A stretch of DNA of 64,000 bases from an uncultured Selenomonadales bacterium (GTDB lineage: Bacteria > Bacillota > Negativicutes > Selenomonadales > Selenomonadaceae), in contig CAMHCS010000002.1 in assembly GCA_946183785.1 (NCBI GenBank), positions 62,001 through 126,000 on the forward strand, read 5' to 3'. This document shows positions 50,660 to 60,000 of this stretch, piece by piece (the first letter of the stretch is position 1; every line of letters begins with the position of its first letter). Below the pieces are notes generated by a model. That model had not been told where the DNA came from and searched no databases. It saw nothing but the letters and a program-made list of their open reading frames with translations. A program made the translations under genes and the position numbers.

Positions 50660-52828
50660 CTATGCTTCATTTCCCAAATACCGCAATCCCAGCATTGTAA
50701 TATCGTCAGCCTGCTCGGCGCTGCCCGCGTACGTCCTGACCGCCGCACTGACGGCAGTGAGGATTTCCTTAACCGGGACCCCATTGTCCGCACGAACGAG
50801 GTCGGTTTTCAACCTCTCCTCGCCGTAAAGCTCCGCCGCCTCGTTCACTGCCTCGGTGACGCCGTCGGTGTACAGGAATACCATGTCTCCAGACGCGAGT
50901 GTCAGCGCCGCCTGATGATAAGTCAATCCTTCCATTACACCGAGAGGCTTATCCGGTTTGCCCTCCGGCAAGAGATACGAATCTTCGCCTCCGTGCCGCA
51001 AAACCAGCGGCGGATTATGCCCCGCGTTCACGTAATCGAACTCGCCCGTCCGAAGGTTGAGCACGCCGAAGAACACCGTCACGAACATCATCTGATCGTT
51101 GCCCACGCAAAGCCGATCGTTTGCCCTGGCCACGACCTCTGAGAAATTGCCTGGATTTTTCGCCACCATCGCGAGATTTTGCAATACGTTTTTCGCCACG
51201 ACCATAAACAGCGCGGCGGGCACTCCTTTGCCCGAAACGTCCGCCACCGTCACAGCGAGGCGGTCTTCATCGAGCATGTAAAAATCGTAAAAGTCGCCGC
51301 CGACCTCTTTCGCCGGCGTCATGACCGCGGCCAGCTCAAAGGCCGTATGCCCGGAAAAATCCGGCGCGACGCTCGGCAGCATACCCGTCTGGATTTTGCG
51401 AGCGACGGAAAGCTCTGTGAGGATGCGCTCCTTGTCCGCCGTCGCCCGCGACAGGTTTTCCATATACGCCTTGAGATCGACGGTCATGGCGTTTATCGTG
51501 GCTGCCAGGAGCTCGATTTCGTCGCCGGTCTGGATTTCAAGCTTTTTGTCGAGATCGCCCTGCGCAATTTCTTTGACCCCCTCGGTCAGGGAGAGAATCG
51601 GACGCACGAAATGGTCGGAAGCCTTTGCGCCAAGCCAGAGAACAAGCCCCAGCAACGCGAGCAGAAGCACCGCGCCGCCGGAGGCCAGGCGCCCGAATAA
51701 GGCCTTCATTTCCTCCTCGAATTCACCCAGCTGGCCGCGAAGATTGTCCCGCGCGTATCGCGCCGGATATGTTACTTTCGACTGCGAAACAATTCGCCCG
51801 AAGCTCCAACCGAGAGATTCCATCGGAGCGTAAGCGAGATAAACCTCCTCCCCGTCCACCGTCACCAGCGCAACGTCGCTCCTGCCCGTAGTCATCGACG
51901 CCGCCTCCAGCGCAAGGCTTTGCTCCGGGCAATGCCGGAGGTCCCGCCGCACGTCCGTGACGGCGAGCACCCCATGCTCGCTCGTCGAAAACAAGATTTC
52001 GCCGTCACGGCTCAAAATGAAGCTCGTCGCCGACAGTCCGCCCGACTCCGCCGTATCCACCGTCTGACGATAAATCTCCTCGGCGTTGCAGTCGATGCCC
52101 ACCACGCCCGCAAGGCCGTTCGCATCGTAAAACGGCGTCGCGCAGGTGACGCATCGGTTGCCGTTCGTGTCGATATAAAGGTCGGTGAATACGGTCTTGC
52201 CCGCTTTCGCCGCCAGCTTGTACCAATTCATTTCGCGCGGATCGTAGCTCTCGAGAAACTTCTCGCTGAAACGGACCGGGCCGCCGTCCCGCGCCGCATC
52301 CGCCGCAATCAGCCAACCGCGTTCCGAGCCGACGAACGCCCCCGTGTAAAACCGGCTGAGCGGCAACAACGAATCCGCGATATTCGCCGCGAGCTCCGCC
52401 TCCCGCTGCGCCTCCCCATTCGCGGCCTTCGCCTGTACCGCAAGGCTCAAATTCAGATACGGCTCGCCGGACATGACCGTCATTTCATGCGGATCGGGCA
52501 AAGTGCGGGGACGGTAATCATCCGGCGAGGACAAAATCAGCGTCGTCGTCTGCGCCAGTGCTTCGACGTCCTGGCGTGTATGCTCCAGCTCCCGTTCGAT
52601 ATGCAGCGCCTTTTCCGCCACATGCATCGAAACCTGATGCTGCACCTGCGTGTCGGCAAAGGCCTCGACAAAATCTTCAACGGAATCGCCCAAAAGCCGC
52701 CCGCGTTCCGACACAGTCTCCCCAGCCAGCGCCATGCCCAAAAGCACGATCAGGGCAAGCCCGAGAAAGGACAAAACGCCCCCGGAAAGCACGAGCATCC
52801 GAACTCTCTGGCGTATATTCAGCTTCAT
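50660..52828 (-). CDS. Cache-HAMP-SpoIIE (PP2C) phosphatase
   Basis: 722 residues. Membrane helix at about 12-35, an extracytoplasmic double-Cache sensor (about 45-370; FYTGAFVGSERGWLIA, REMNWYKLAAKAGKTVFTDLY, GLAGVVGIDCN), second helix at about 383-405, HAMP (to about 460), a short coiled coil, then a PP2C/SpoIIE domain with metal-binding VGGDFYDF, TVADVSGKGVPAAL, FLYTDGVTEA and QADDITML. It should dephosphorylate a STAS protein on an outside signal; the one at 48716 is the nearest candidate, 1.6 kb away. Confidence 0.92.
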   Translation of the reverse strand: MKLNIRQRVRMLVLSGGVLSFLGLALIVLLGMALAGETVSERGRLLGDSVEDFVEAFADTQVQHQVSMHVAEKALHIERELEHTRQDVEALAQTTTLILSSPDDYRPRTLPDPHEMTVMSGEPYLNLSLAVQAKAANGEAQREAELAANIADSLLPLSRFYTGAFVGSERGWLIAADAARDGGPVRFSEKFLESYDPREMNWYKLAAKAGKTVFTDLYIDTNGNRCVTCATPFYDANGLAGVVGIDCNAEEIYRQTVDTAESGGLSATSFILSRDGEILFSTSEHGVLAVTDVRRDLRHCPEQSLALEAASMTTGRSDVALVTVDGEEVYLAYAPMESLGWSFGRIVSQSKVTYPARYARDNLRGQLGEFEEEMKALFGRLASGGAVLLLALLGLVLWLGAKASDHFVRPILSLTEGVKEIAQGDLDKKLEIQTGDEIELLAATINAMTVDLKAYMENLSRATADKERILTELSVARKIQTGMLPSVAPDFSGHTAFELAAVMTPAKEVGGDFYDFYMLDEDRLAVTVADVSGKGVPAALFMVVAKNVLQNLAMVAKNPGNFSEVVARANDRLCVGNDQMMFVTVFFGVLNLRTGEFDYVNAGHNPPLVLRHGGEDSYLLPEGKPDKPLGVMEGLTYHQAALTLASGDMVFLYTDGVTEAVNEAAELYGEERLKTDLVRADNGVPVKEILTAVSAAVRTYAGSAEQADDITMLGLRYLGNEA

Positions 52829-52958
52829 GGAAGCACCTCATCTACGGAAAATCTTATACACTCCAATCGGAGAATCCATTTGTCTTATTCGCCCTCGAAA
52901 GGAAAAATCCTCTTTTACCACGCTAAAAACGATTATTTCACCGAAAAAGCAAAAGAAA

Positions 52959-52988
52959 ACGCCCCCGAGCTTTTCTTTTCGGGAGCGT
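52959..52988 (-). terminator. Terminator of the small gene at 52998
   Basis: Stem ACGCTCCCGA / TCGGGGGCGT on the minus strand (one mismatch), followed by TTTCTTTTGCTTTTTC. Confidence 0.75.
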
Positions 52989-52997
52989 CTGCATCCA

Positions 52998-53213
52998 TTA
53001 TTTTACTTCGTAAATGGTCTTCGTCGCGAACTTGACCTTGCCTTTCGCGACCGCCTGGATCATCAGCGACAAAAGCTCTTCCTGGCTGACGCCCATCTTC
53101 GCCGCCGTCTTCGCGAAACGGTTCTTGTCCATCTTTCCGATGTTCTTGAACGGCTCCAGAATGTTCCCCTGATCCTCGACCGCCGGCGCGGCCTTCTTGA
53201 CTCCTCTCGGCAT
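52998..53213 (-). CDS. Small hypothetical protein (71 aa)
   Basis: I do not recognise the family. It is basic and helical: N-terminal PRGVKKAAPAVEDQ, middle MDKNRFAKTAAKMGVSQEELLSLM, ending VKFATKTIYEVK. The middle resembles a short helix-turn-helix or scaffold helix pair. ATG 53213 follows AAGGGAG and is preferred over the in-frame ATG at 53234. It has its own strong promoter (53255-53283) and terminator, so it is a single-gene transcript and likely real. Confidence 0.7.
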   Translation of the reverse strand: MPRGVKKAAPAVEDQGNILEPFKNIGKMDKNRFAKTAAKMGVSQEELLSLMIQAVAKGKVKFATKTIYEVK

Positions 53214-53254
53214 GAAAAACGCTCCCTTCTCCATTAAAAAATTAAACCGAAGTC

Positions 53255-53283
53255 ATCATACCATCATCGCAAAAAATTGACAA
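53255..53283 (-). promoter_or_regulatory. Promoter of the 71-residue gene
   Basis: On the minus strand TTGTCA (53283-53278), a 17-bp spacer and TATGAT (53260-53255), about 40 bp before ATG 53213. Confidence 0.7.
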
Positions 53284-53398
53284 GAATATTCTTCCGTTTT
53301 TCCAAAATTTTAACGAAAATATTTCCATTTCTCGCTAAAAAAAATATCGCTTTTTTATAAAAAACAAACAAATTTTCGTTGAGTAAACGCTCTTAGTT

Positions 53399-54157
53399 TT
53401 ACCGATTGAAGCACGCAAAAGAGTCCGCCAGTGATTTTTTCAATTCGCCGTTTGAAGCGGCGGTTTTCAAGTCCTCCGCGCTCCGCCACGAAAACGTGAC
53501 GCTGCGGTACTCGCAGTCGGGAAATTCCTCTTTCTGGATGGTTTCATAACGGGCGGCGCTGATTTCCTTGCCGGCGTCCCTGCCGCGGAACGGCAGGAAA
53601 TATCGCTTCGTCGAGCTGCCGTCGTAGCCGCTCAGATTCCATTGGCAATGCGCCAGCGGCGAAACAAGCAGCGTGCCGTCAGAGAACGTCAGCGCGTATT
53701 TCGTCGTCAGGGACTCGTATTCGCCGTGGTAGACGGTCGCTTCAAAAATATAATGATAGATTTTATTGTTCGCGTCGTAAAGCACCGACGTCGGCTGCCC
53801 GTAGTTCTCCGTTCTGGCAAGGATATCGGGAACAGCCGTGCCGTCGAGCGCGACCTCTCCGATCAGGCTGCATCCGTCCTCGCCTAGTTCTTTCACGGCC
53901 AGCAGGGGGCCGCCCTCGGCCCAGCCGCGCCGCACCTTCAGGACTTCCAGCCTGCCGTTGCGGTCGAGGTCGGTAATCGCGTATGTCCAAAGGTCTGAAT
54001 TCTTGTCGCGCTCCGGCAGGACGAACCAGCCGTCGTACACCATGGCGCTGTTCGTCAGGATCTCGATCTGCCGGTCCGGCGTCGGCGCGGCGGACGCGAC
54101 GGCGGAAATTGCCAGGGCGGCGCAAAGTGCGGCGGCAGTTTTTTTGAGAAAATGCAT
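53399..54157 (-). CDS. Secreted protein with a DLDRNGRLEV motif
   Basis: 252 residues, signal peptide LKKTAAALCAALAISAVASA, then TPDRQIEILTNSAM and YAITDLDRNGRLEVLKVRRG (D-x-D-x-N-G calcium-type loop). The C-terminal part is beta-rich with no recognised domain. It is the second member of the family seen at 44944-45768. GGGAGGGG lies 7 nt before ATG 54157; upstream in-frame codons lie outside a sensible start. It is divergent from the parA-like gene. Confidence 0.72.
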   Translation of the reverse strand: MHFLKKTAAALCAALAISAVASAAPTPDRQIEILTNSAMVYDGWFVLPERDKNSDLWTYAITDLDRNGRLEVLKVRRGWAEGGPLLAVKELGEDGCSLIGEVALDGTAVPDILARTENYGQPTSVLYDANNKIYHYIFEATVYHGEYESLTTKYALTFSDGTLLVSPLAHCQWNLSGYDGSSTKRYFLPFRGRDAGKEISAARYETIQKEEFPDCEYRSVTFSWRSAEDLKTAASNGELKKSLADSFACFNR

Positions 54158-54247
54158 TTCCATTCCCCTCCCAAAAATCATGATATATCTTCCTATTTTT
54201 GTGATTCGACAAATAACGCCTTTTTCCTGTCTGCCGACAAAGATAAG

Positions 54248-54276
54248 TTGACAACATAGCACGGATTTCCTACAAT
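54248..54276 (+). promoter_or_regulatory. Promoter of the parA-like operon
   Basis: Perfect TTGACA (54248-54253), 17-bp spacer, TACAAT (54271-54276), 24 bp before the ATG. GGAGGG is the ribosome-binding site. Confidence 0.75.
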
Positions 54277-54300
54277 GGCATTATACGGAGGGAATACGTG

Positions 54301-55161
54301 ATGAAGATTATCGCGATGACAAACAAAAAAGGCGGCGTCGGCAAGACGACGACGGCGCTTTCAACGGCGGCGTATTTGGGGCAAAGCGGTTTTTCCGTGC
54401 TGGCCGTCGACATGGACCCGCAGGGTAATTTCTCGCAGGCGTCCGGTGCAAAAAAGGACGAGGCCGGAACTTTTGATTTCCTGCGCGACGCCCCGCCGGA
54501 AAACTGCATCCAGAAAATGGCGAAATATGACCTTTTGGCGGCAGACAAACGGCTCTCCCGCGCGGAAAAGGAATTTGACCAATTCGGGCGCGAGCACCTG
54601 CTGGAAAACGCGCTGAAGCGTCTGAAAGGCTATGAATACATAATCCTCGACACAGCGCCCGCCATGAGCGTGTTGACACTGAACGCACTGACAGCCGCCG
54701 ACGCCGTCGTGGTCTGCTGCCAGACGGACAGCTTCAGCCTCTCGGGGCTGGACGACCTGATGGGAAATATCGCGCTTGCGAAACAATATTACAATCCGAA
54801 GCTTTCCGTTGCCGGCATCCTGCTGACACGATACAACACCCAGACGAAGATCAGCGAACAGGCGACAGAACTGTTCAAGGCAAAGGCGAAGGAATTCGGG
54901 ACCTGCGTCTTTTCGACGGCCATCCGCGAAAACGTGGCCATCAAGGATTCCCAGATGCGTCAAACCGATATCTTTTCCTACAGTCCAACCTGTCATGCGG
55001 CGGAGGATTACGCCGCTTTCACGAAGGAACTGTACATCGCATTGGGAGGAGACAAGAAGAAATGGCCAAAAAGCTCTCAAAAGCAGAGCTCCGAAAGCTC
55101 GCCTCGGATTTCGATCCCCCGGCAGACCGCGACCCGAAAACACACCGTGCGTCGACGCTGA
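54301..55161 (+). CDS. ParA/Soj-family ATPase
   Basis: 286 residues. The deviant Walker A is NKKGGVGKTTTALSTA (residues 8-23), VDMDPQGNFSQA is Walker A', and YIILDTAPAMSVLTLNAL is Walker B. DNA or protein positioning is the family role. The normal ParA fold ends near residue 253. The last ~33 residues (basic, Ser-rich, ending RKHTVRRR) are encoded in a frame that overlaps the next gene by 100 nt and look like an accidental or acquired tail. No ParB is next to it. GTG 54298 is an alternative start. Confidence 0.88.
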   Translation: MKIIAMTNKKGGVGKTTTALSTAAYLGQSGFSVLAVDMDPQGNFSQASGAKKDEAGTFDFLRDAPPENCIQKMAKYDLLAADKRLSRAEKEFDQFGREHLLENALKRLKGYEYIILDTAPAMSVLTLNALTAADAVVVCCQTDSFSLSGLDDLMGNIALAKQYYNPKLSVAGILLTRYNTQTKISEQATELFKAKAKEFGTCVFSTAIRENVAIKDSQMRQTDIFSYSPTCHAAEDYAAFTKELYIALGGDKKKWPKSSQKQSSESSPRISIPRQTATRKHTVRRR

Positions 55162-55298
55162 TCGGCGATAAACGGGTCCGCGTCACAGCAAGCCTGACGC
55201 AGGAACAATACGAGATGCTGAAAAAACTGGCGAAAAAAACCGGCCTGCCGATGAGCAAAACGCTGGGCAAGGCTGTGGAAGCGCTATACAATAATTAG
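55062..55298 (+). CDS. Small ribbon-helix-helix-like partner of the ParA protein
   Basis: 78 residues. The N-terminal half is basic and disordered (KKLSKAELRKLASDFDPPADRDPK); the C-terminal half reads RVRVTASLTQEQYEMLKKLAKKTG and LPMSKTLGKAVEALY, a strand followed by two helices as in CopG/Arc RHH proteins. GGAGGAG lies before ATG 55062, inside the parA-like gene. A small DNA-binding partner with a ParA ATPase recalls plasmid parAB/parFG-type modules. The stop TAG is followed at once by a MITE-type hairpin. Confidence 0.72.
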   Translation: MAKKLSKAELRKLASDFDPPADRDPKTHRASTLIGDKRVRVTASLTQEQYEMLKKLAKKTGLPMSKTLGKAVEALYNN

Positions 55299-55317
55299 CC
55301 TTCCCCAGAGGGGAAGG
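55299..55317. repeat. Solo terminal hairpin of the MITE-like repeat
   Basis: CCTTCCCCAGAGGGGAAGG directly after the TAG stop of the small RHH-like gene. The junction AATTAGCCTTCCCC is identical to the msbA/copy 2 junction. It could also act as a weak transcription barrier. Confidence 0.55.
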
Positions 55318-55341
55318 CTGGATTAGCAAAGGAGCCTATCC

Positions 55342-56076
55342 ATGCTGGAACTGAAAAACATTTCCTTCTCCGTTGAGGAGGACGGCAAGCGCGTCGAGAT
55401 TCTGAAGGACGTCAGCCTGACCGTGGAGGACAGGAAATTCGTCGTCATCACCGGACCGAACGGCAGCGGTAAATCGACGCTGGCCCGCATTGTTGCGGGC
55501 ATCGAGAAGCCGATGTCGGGGCGCATTCTTTTCGACGGCGAGGACATCACCGAAAAATCCATCACCGACCGGGCACGCATGGGCGTCGCTTTTGCCTTCC
55601 AGCAGCCTGTCCGCTTCAAAGGGCTGGAAGTCATCGATCTTTTGCGTCTCGCCACCGGCAAGACGATCTCCGTGGACGCGGCCTGCGACTACTTGTCTGA
55701 GGTTGGTCTCTGCGCCCGCGACTATATCCACCGCGAGGTCAACGCCTCGCTCTCGGGCGGCGAGCTAAAACGTATCGAGATTGCCACCGTCATGGCGCGC
55801 AAGGCGCGGCTCACGCTCTTCGACGAGCCGGAGGCCGGCATCGATCTCTGGAGTTTCCAGAATCTGATCCGCATATTCCAAAAGCTGCGTGACGAAATCG
55901 CCGACAGCTCGATCCTGATGATCTCCCACCAGGAGCGTATCCTCTCCATTGCCGACGAGATCGTGGTGCTGACCAACGGCAGGATCGAGAAGCACGGCCC
56001 GGCAAAAGACGTTTTGAAGGAAATCACCGGCACGCAGTACGCGGTAGCGCCCTGCGGGAAAATGGAACAAATGTAA
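55342..56076 (+). CDS. sufC: SufC-like ATPase of a minimal Suf (SMS) system
   Basis: 244 residues. ABC ATPase: ITGPNGSGKSTLARIVAGI (Walker A), FQQPVRFKGL (the SufC Q-loop wording), SLSGGELKRIEIATVMAR (signature), LTLFDEPEAGIDLWSF (Walker B, SufC-type). It powers Fe-S cluster assembly with the SufB-like protein encoded 13 bp downstream. There is no sufS, sufU or sufD nearby. Confidence 0.92.
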   Translation: MLELKNISFSVEEDGKRVEILKDVSLTVEDRKFVVITGPNGSGKSTLARIVAGIEKPMSGRILFDGEDITEKSITDRARMGVAFAFQQPVRFKGLEVIDLLRLATGKTISVDAACDYLSEVGLCARDYIHREVNASLSGGELKRIEIATVMARKARLTLFDEPEAGIDLWSFQNLIRIFQKLRDEIADSSILMISHQERILSIADEIVVLTNGRIEKHGPAKDVLKEITGTQYAVAPCGKMEQM

Positions 56077-56089
56077 CGGGGGAACAGTC

Positions 56090-57016
56090 ATGGTAAAAAT
56101 GGACGCGGTACAGAAGCGGCTGATCGCCGAAGTTGCGGGCCTTCACGACGTGCCGATGGGCGCCTACAACTTTCGCGCCAACAGCCAGCTCGCGGGACGG
56201 AATACCACAGCCAACATCGACATCCAGTCGAAAAAGGACGGCACGGGCATCGACATTTTCGTAAAGGCCGGCACGAAAAACGAAAGCGTGCATATCCCGG
56301 TGGTATTGAGCGCCAGCGGCATCAAGGAAACCGTTTACAACGACTTTTTCATCGGGGAAGACGCCGACGTCGTCATCGTCGCGGGCTGCGGCATCGACAA
56401 CTGCGGCACGCAGGACTCCGAGCACGACGGCATCCACCGCTTTTTCCTCGAAAAGGGCGCGAAGGTCAAATACGTGGAGAAGCATTACGGCTCCGGCACC
56501 GGCGACGGCAAACGGATCCTGAATCCCGTCACCGAGGCCACTCTTGCCGAAGACAGCTCGATGGAAATGGAAATGGTGCAGATCAAGGGCGTCGATTCCA
56601 CGGAGCGCATGACGCGGGCGACCCTCGCGGCGGGCGCGCGGCTCGTAGTGCGCGAGCGGCTGATGACCCACGGGACGCAGACCGCGACCTCCGGCTACAA
56701 AGTCACGCTGGACGGCGAAGGAGCCAACGCCGACGTCGTGTCGCGCTCCGTGGCGCGGGACACGTCCTTCCAGAAATTCGACGCCTGCATCGTCGGAAAT
56801 GCCCCCGGCCGCGGCCACACCGAATGCGACTCCATCATCATGGACAAAGGAAAGATCCTCGCCGTCCCGTCCCTCGAAGCAAACCATGTCGACGCCGAGC
56901 TGATCCACGAAGCCGCCATCGGCAAGATTGCCGGAGACCAAATCATAAAGCTGATGACGCTGGGACTCACCGAACAAGAGGCCGAGGAACAGATCATCAA
57001 CGGGTTCCTGAAATAA
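56090..57016 (+). CDS. SufB/SufD-like Fe-S scaffold (SmsB-like)
   Basis: 308 residues, shorter than SufB (about 460-490). The beta-helix core is present: VYNDFFIGEDADVVIVAGCGIDNCG, HYGSGTGDGKRILNP, ATLAAGARLVVRERLMTHG and GRGHTECDSIIM with a conserved Cys, then ANHVDAELIHEAAIGKI, the SufB/D C-terminal Glu/His region. A two-gene sufC-sufB without other suf genes matches the SMS-type minimal system of anaerobes and archaea; that assignment rests on gene content and length. Confidence 0.88.
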   Translation: MVKMDAVQKRLIAEVAGLHDVPMGAYNFRANSQLAGRNTTANIDIQSKKDGTGIDIFVKAGTKNESVHIPVVLSASGIKETVYNDFFIGEDADVVIVAGCGIDNCGTQDSEHDGIHRFFLEKGAKVKYVEKHYGSGTGDGKRILNPVTEATLAEDSSMEMEMVQIKGVDSTERMTRATLAAGARLVVRERLMTHGTQTATSGYKVTLDGEGANADVVSRSVARDTSFQKFDACIVGNAPGRGHTECDSIIMDKGKILAVPSLEANHVDAELIHEAAIGKIAGDQIIKLMTLGLTEQEAEEQIINGFLK

Positions 57017-57041
57017 CATTGCATTCGATTTATACAGGAAT

Positions 57042-57083
57042 AAGAAACGCCGCCGAGAATTTACTCCCGACGGCGTTTCTTTA
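57042..57083. terminator. Bidirectional terminator
   Basis: An 11-bp stem AAGAAACGCCG / CGGCGTTTCTT, with T-rich flanks on both strands. It separates sufB from the convergent GGDEF sensor gene. Confidence 0.8.
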
Positions 57084-57099
57084 TGGGCAACGCCAGTTT

Positions 57100-60000
57100 T
57101 TATCGCCCCATTCTGCTGTTTCTGGCGGCTTTCAGATTGCTCTTGTTCACATACATGTTCTGGTCGGCCCGTTCGAACACGGGAGCCACGCAGACGTCGT
57201 TCTCAAATTTCGACATGCCGCAGGCGATAACTACGCTTCCGTTGCGCGACGCCGCCGAGTTGTGGTCGCTCATTTTCCCGATCAGGTCTTTAATGCATTC
57301 ATAGTCGCTGCCCTGCGCGATCACGGCAAACTCGTCGCCGCCAAGACGGAAAACAGGGCTGTGCTTGAAGATGTCGCAAATGATCTTGCAGGCGTCTTTG
57401 ATCCAAAGGTCTCCCGCATGATGACCCTGGGTGTCGTTGATTTCCTTCAGGTCGTTCACGTCCAGGATCACAATGGCGAACTCCGGGGCGTGATGCTCGG
57501 CAATCTGGCGATCAAGCTGTTCCTCCGCTTCCAGATACGCATGCCTGTTCTTCACGCCCGTCAGCGCGTCAATGTTGGCTTCCCTCTGCGCATTGGCGAG
57601 ACGCTTCGCATTTTCCTGCTCCTGCCGGATCTGCGCGTCAACATCGTTGACGCCGACAATCAGGCGGCGGCCTTCCGCTTCTTTGACCATGGCCGCCTTG
57701 AGCCTTGCATAGGTCAGCTTACCGTTGATCATCAAACGATAGGTCATCACAAAAATACCTCTGCGCTCGATCTCGGCAAGGACGTTTTCCTTTGTGAACA
57801 GCGATTCGGCGCGTTCCAGATCGTCCGGGCAGATGACGCTCCGGCCGTTCTTCTTTGCAGTCTCGAAAAAATCCACACCTTTTTTCGGGATATTGAAGCT
57901 TTCAAATTGGGAAGACGCGCTGTATTCCAGATATTCTTCGGTCTCGGGATCCACAATATAAATACAGATGAAGTCCCCGGCCAGGGCGTTGATCCGGGAG
58001 TAAGCAATCCGCTCTTCCTTGATTTTCTCCTCCGCGTTGCGCCGTTTCACCTGCTCGTCGATATCCGTAATGCCAATAATAATAAAGTGATCGTCGTTCT
58101 CCATGCGCGAGGCTTTCATGCTGACAAAGATCGGCCCATCATGGTCCGTAAGCATACGGTAGGTAATCATATAGACGCCGTCCCGCCGCAGCGCTTTCAA
58201 TACGTCGCGGCGGTTCATAGCCTTGATGACGGCGTCCCGGTCGTCGGGGTGTATATACCGGTTAATATCGGCTTTGCATGCCTCAAAGAAGTCCTCGCCG
58301 CGCAGTATTTCCCTAATCTCTCCGCTCTCTTTATCGTTCCTGTATTCGATAAATACTTCGGTGTCGAGATTGACATAATAAAAATCGGTGTAACCGCGAG
58401 CCAGTGTCTTTGCGATATGGGTGAAAATGACGCTTGTGCTCTTCACCTTCTCGTAGGCTTCCTTGGTGGCGGCGTTTTCCCGCTGGATCCGCACCGAATC
58501 CGTCATATCCTGGCAAATGCCGAGCAGGCAGACCCGCCCGGACGCGTCGATGAATTTCAGCTTTGTCGTCTGGAACTGCCGCTGGTTCCCTTCACCATCC
58601 GGCACGTCCTCGAAGAAGATATACGGTCCGTCCATGGACAGCGCTTTGCGGTCGTCCTGAATGAAATGGACTGCCGTCTCCTCGTCGAAAATTTCCGCGT
58701 CGGTGAGGCCGACCACGCCCTCCGGATTCGGCTTGTGCGCATAATCCGCGAAAGCCTGATTACAGGCCAGATAAACGCCCGTCGACGCGTCCTTGGAAAA
58801 GCTCAGGCCCGGCATGTTGTCCAACAGGGAAGTCAGGGACTGTTTGAGCTCGGCCACTTTGACGGCTTTCTCCAGCAGCAGCTGCTGCTCATTTGCCCTC
58901 CGTTCCGCTCTCAGCTTTTGTACCAGCAGGACGAATATGACAAAAAACACCGCTGCGAGAAGGGCGATGGCGCCAAGCCAGTGCTCCCTCATAAACTGCG
59001 CGAAAGATACCTTCCGATCGGAATGGGCATAGGAGGCCAGCGCGGAATCCATATCCTCTCCTCTTGTCAGGGCCGCCGTCTTGTTCAATATGAACCAGAG
59101 CTCGCGATTCGCCCTGTTGACCGCAAAGGACAGCGGCATGTTTTCTCCCGTCGGGACGGAAAAAAGCTTGTATTTCTCCACGGCCGGCTCCATGTCACGA
59201 ATCCGATAATTACTGACGAGAGCGCAGTCCGCCTCCCCGGCGGCCAGGGCCTCGAAGCTCGCGTCGGACGTCTCATAACGGATCATCCTGCAATTAGGAT
59301 AATAATCCTTGATGAAGGTTTCGATGTTTACATTTCCTTTATTTATGGCAAAGGTGATCTCACTGTTTCGGAAGATGTGCTGATGATGATCCGAATTGCG
59401 CATGACAGCCTGCATTCCCGTCTTCATCGCCGGATTGGTCAGCCGGACGCCCATCTCTTCAGCGTCATAGGAACTGAGGTTGACGGGGAATATGCAGTCG
59501 ACCGCCCCGGCGTTCATGGCTTCCACCATCGCCTCTATCGTCGGATAGGGGACCGCTTCAAAGCGGATACCCGAATGCTTCAGATTGTTCGAGGCGCGGG
59601 CAAGATAATCCCTCAGCGCTCCGGTCAGTTCGCCCGTTTTCGGGTCTTTCCCGCAAAACGGCAGATAATTGTCCCGGTAGCCCACCCGGATCGTTCCATG
59701 CTGCGCGATCCATTCTTCCTGATTCGGCGTCAGAAAAGCGTTCGTCTTAGTCAAAGAGAGATTCTCTTCGTACATTCTCTGGTTGAAAAACGGATCTTCG
59801 TCCTGAATGGCGGCCAGCGCCCGGTTCAGATCGCTCAACAGGTCGGGCCTGTTCTTGTTTACGGCATAGAAAAAATCCGACGAACCGACCTTGCAGACCG
59901 GAACGACTTTTTCTTTAGCGCCAAAGGTGTTCGTGGTAGCGTAACCGTCGATCTCGCCCCGCGCCAGCATTCCCATAGAGCCTGCTTCTTCCTCCGACAG

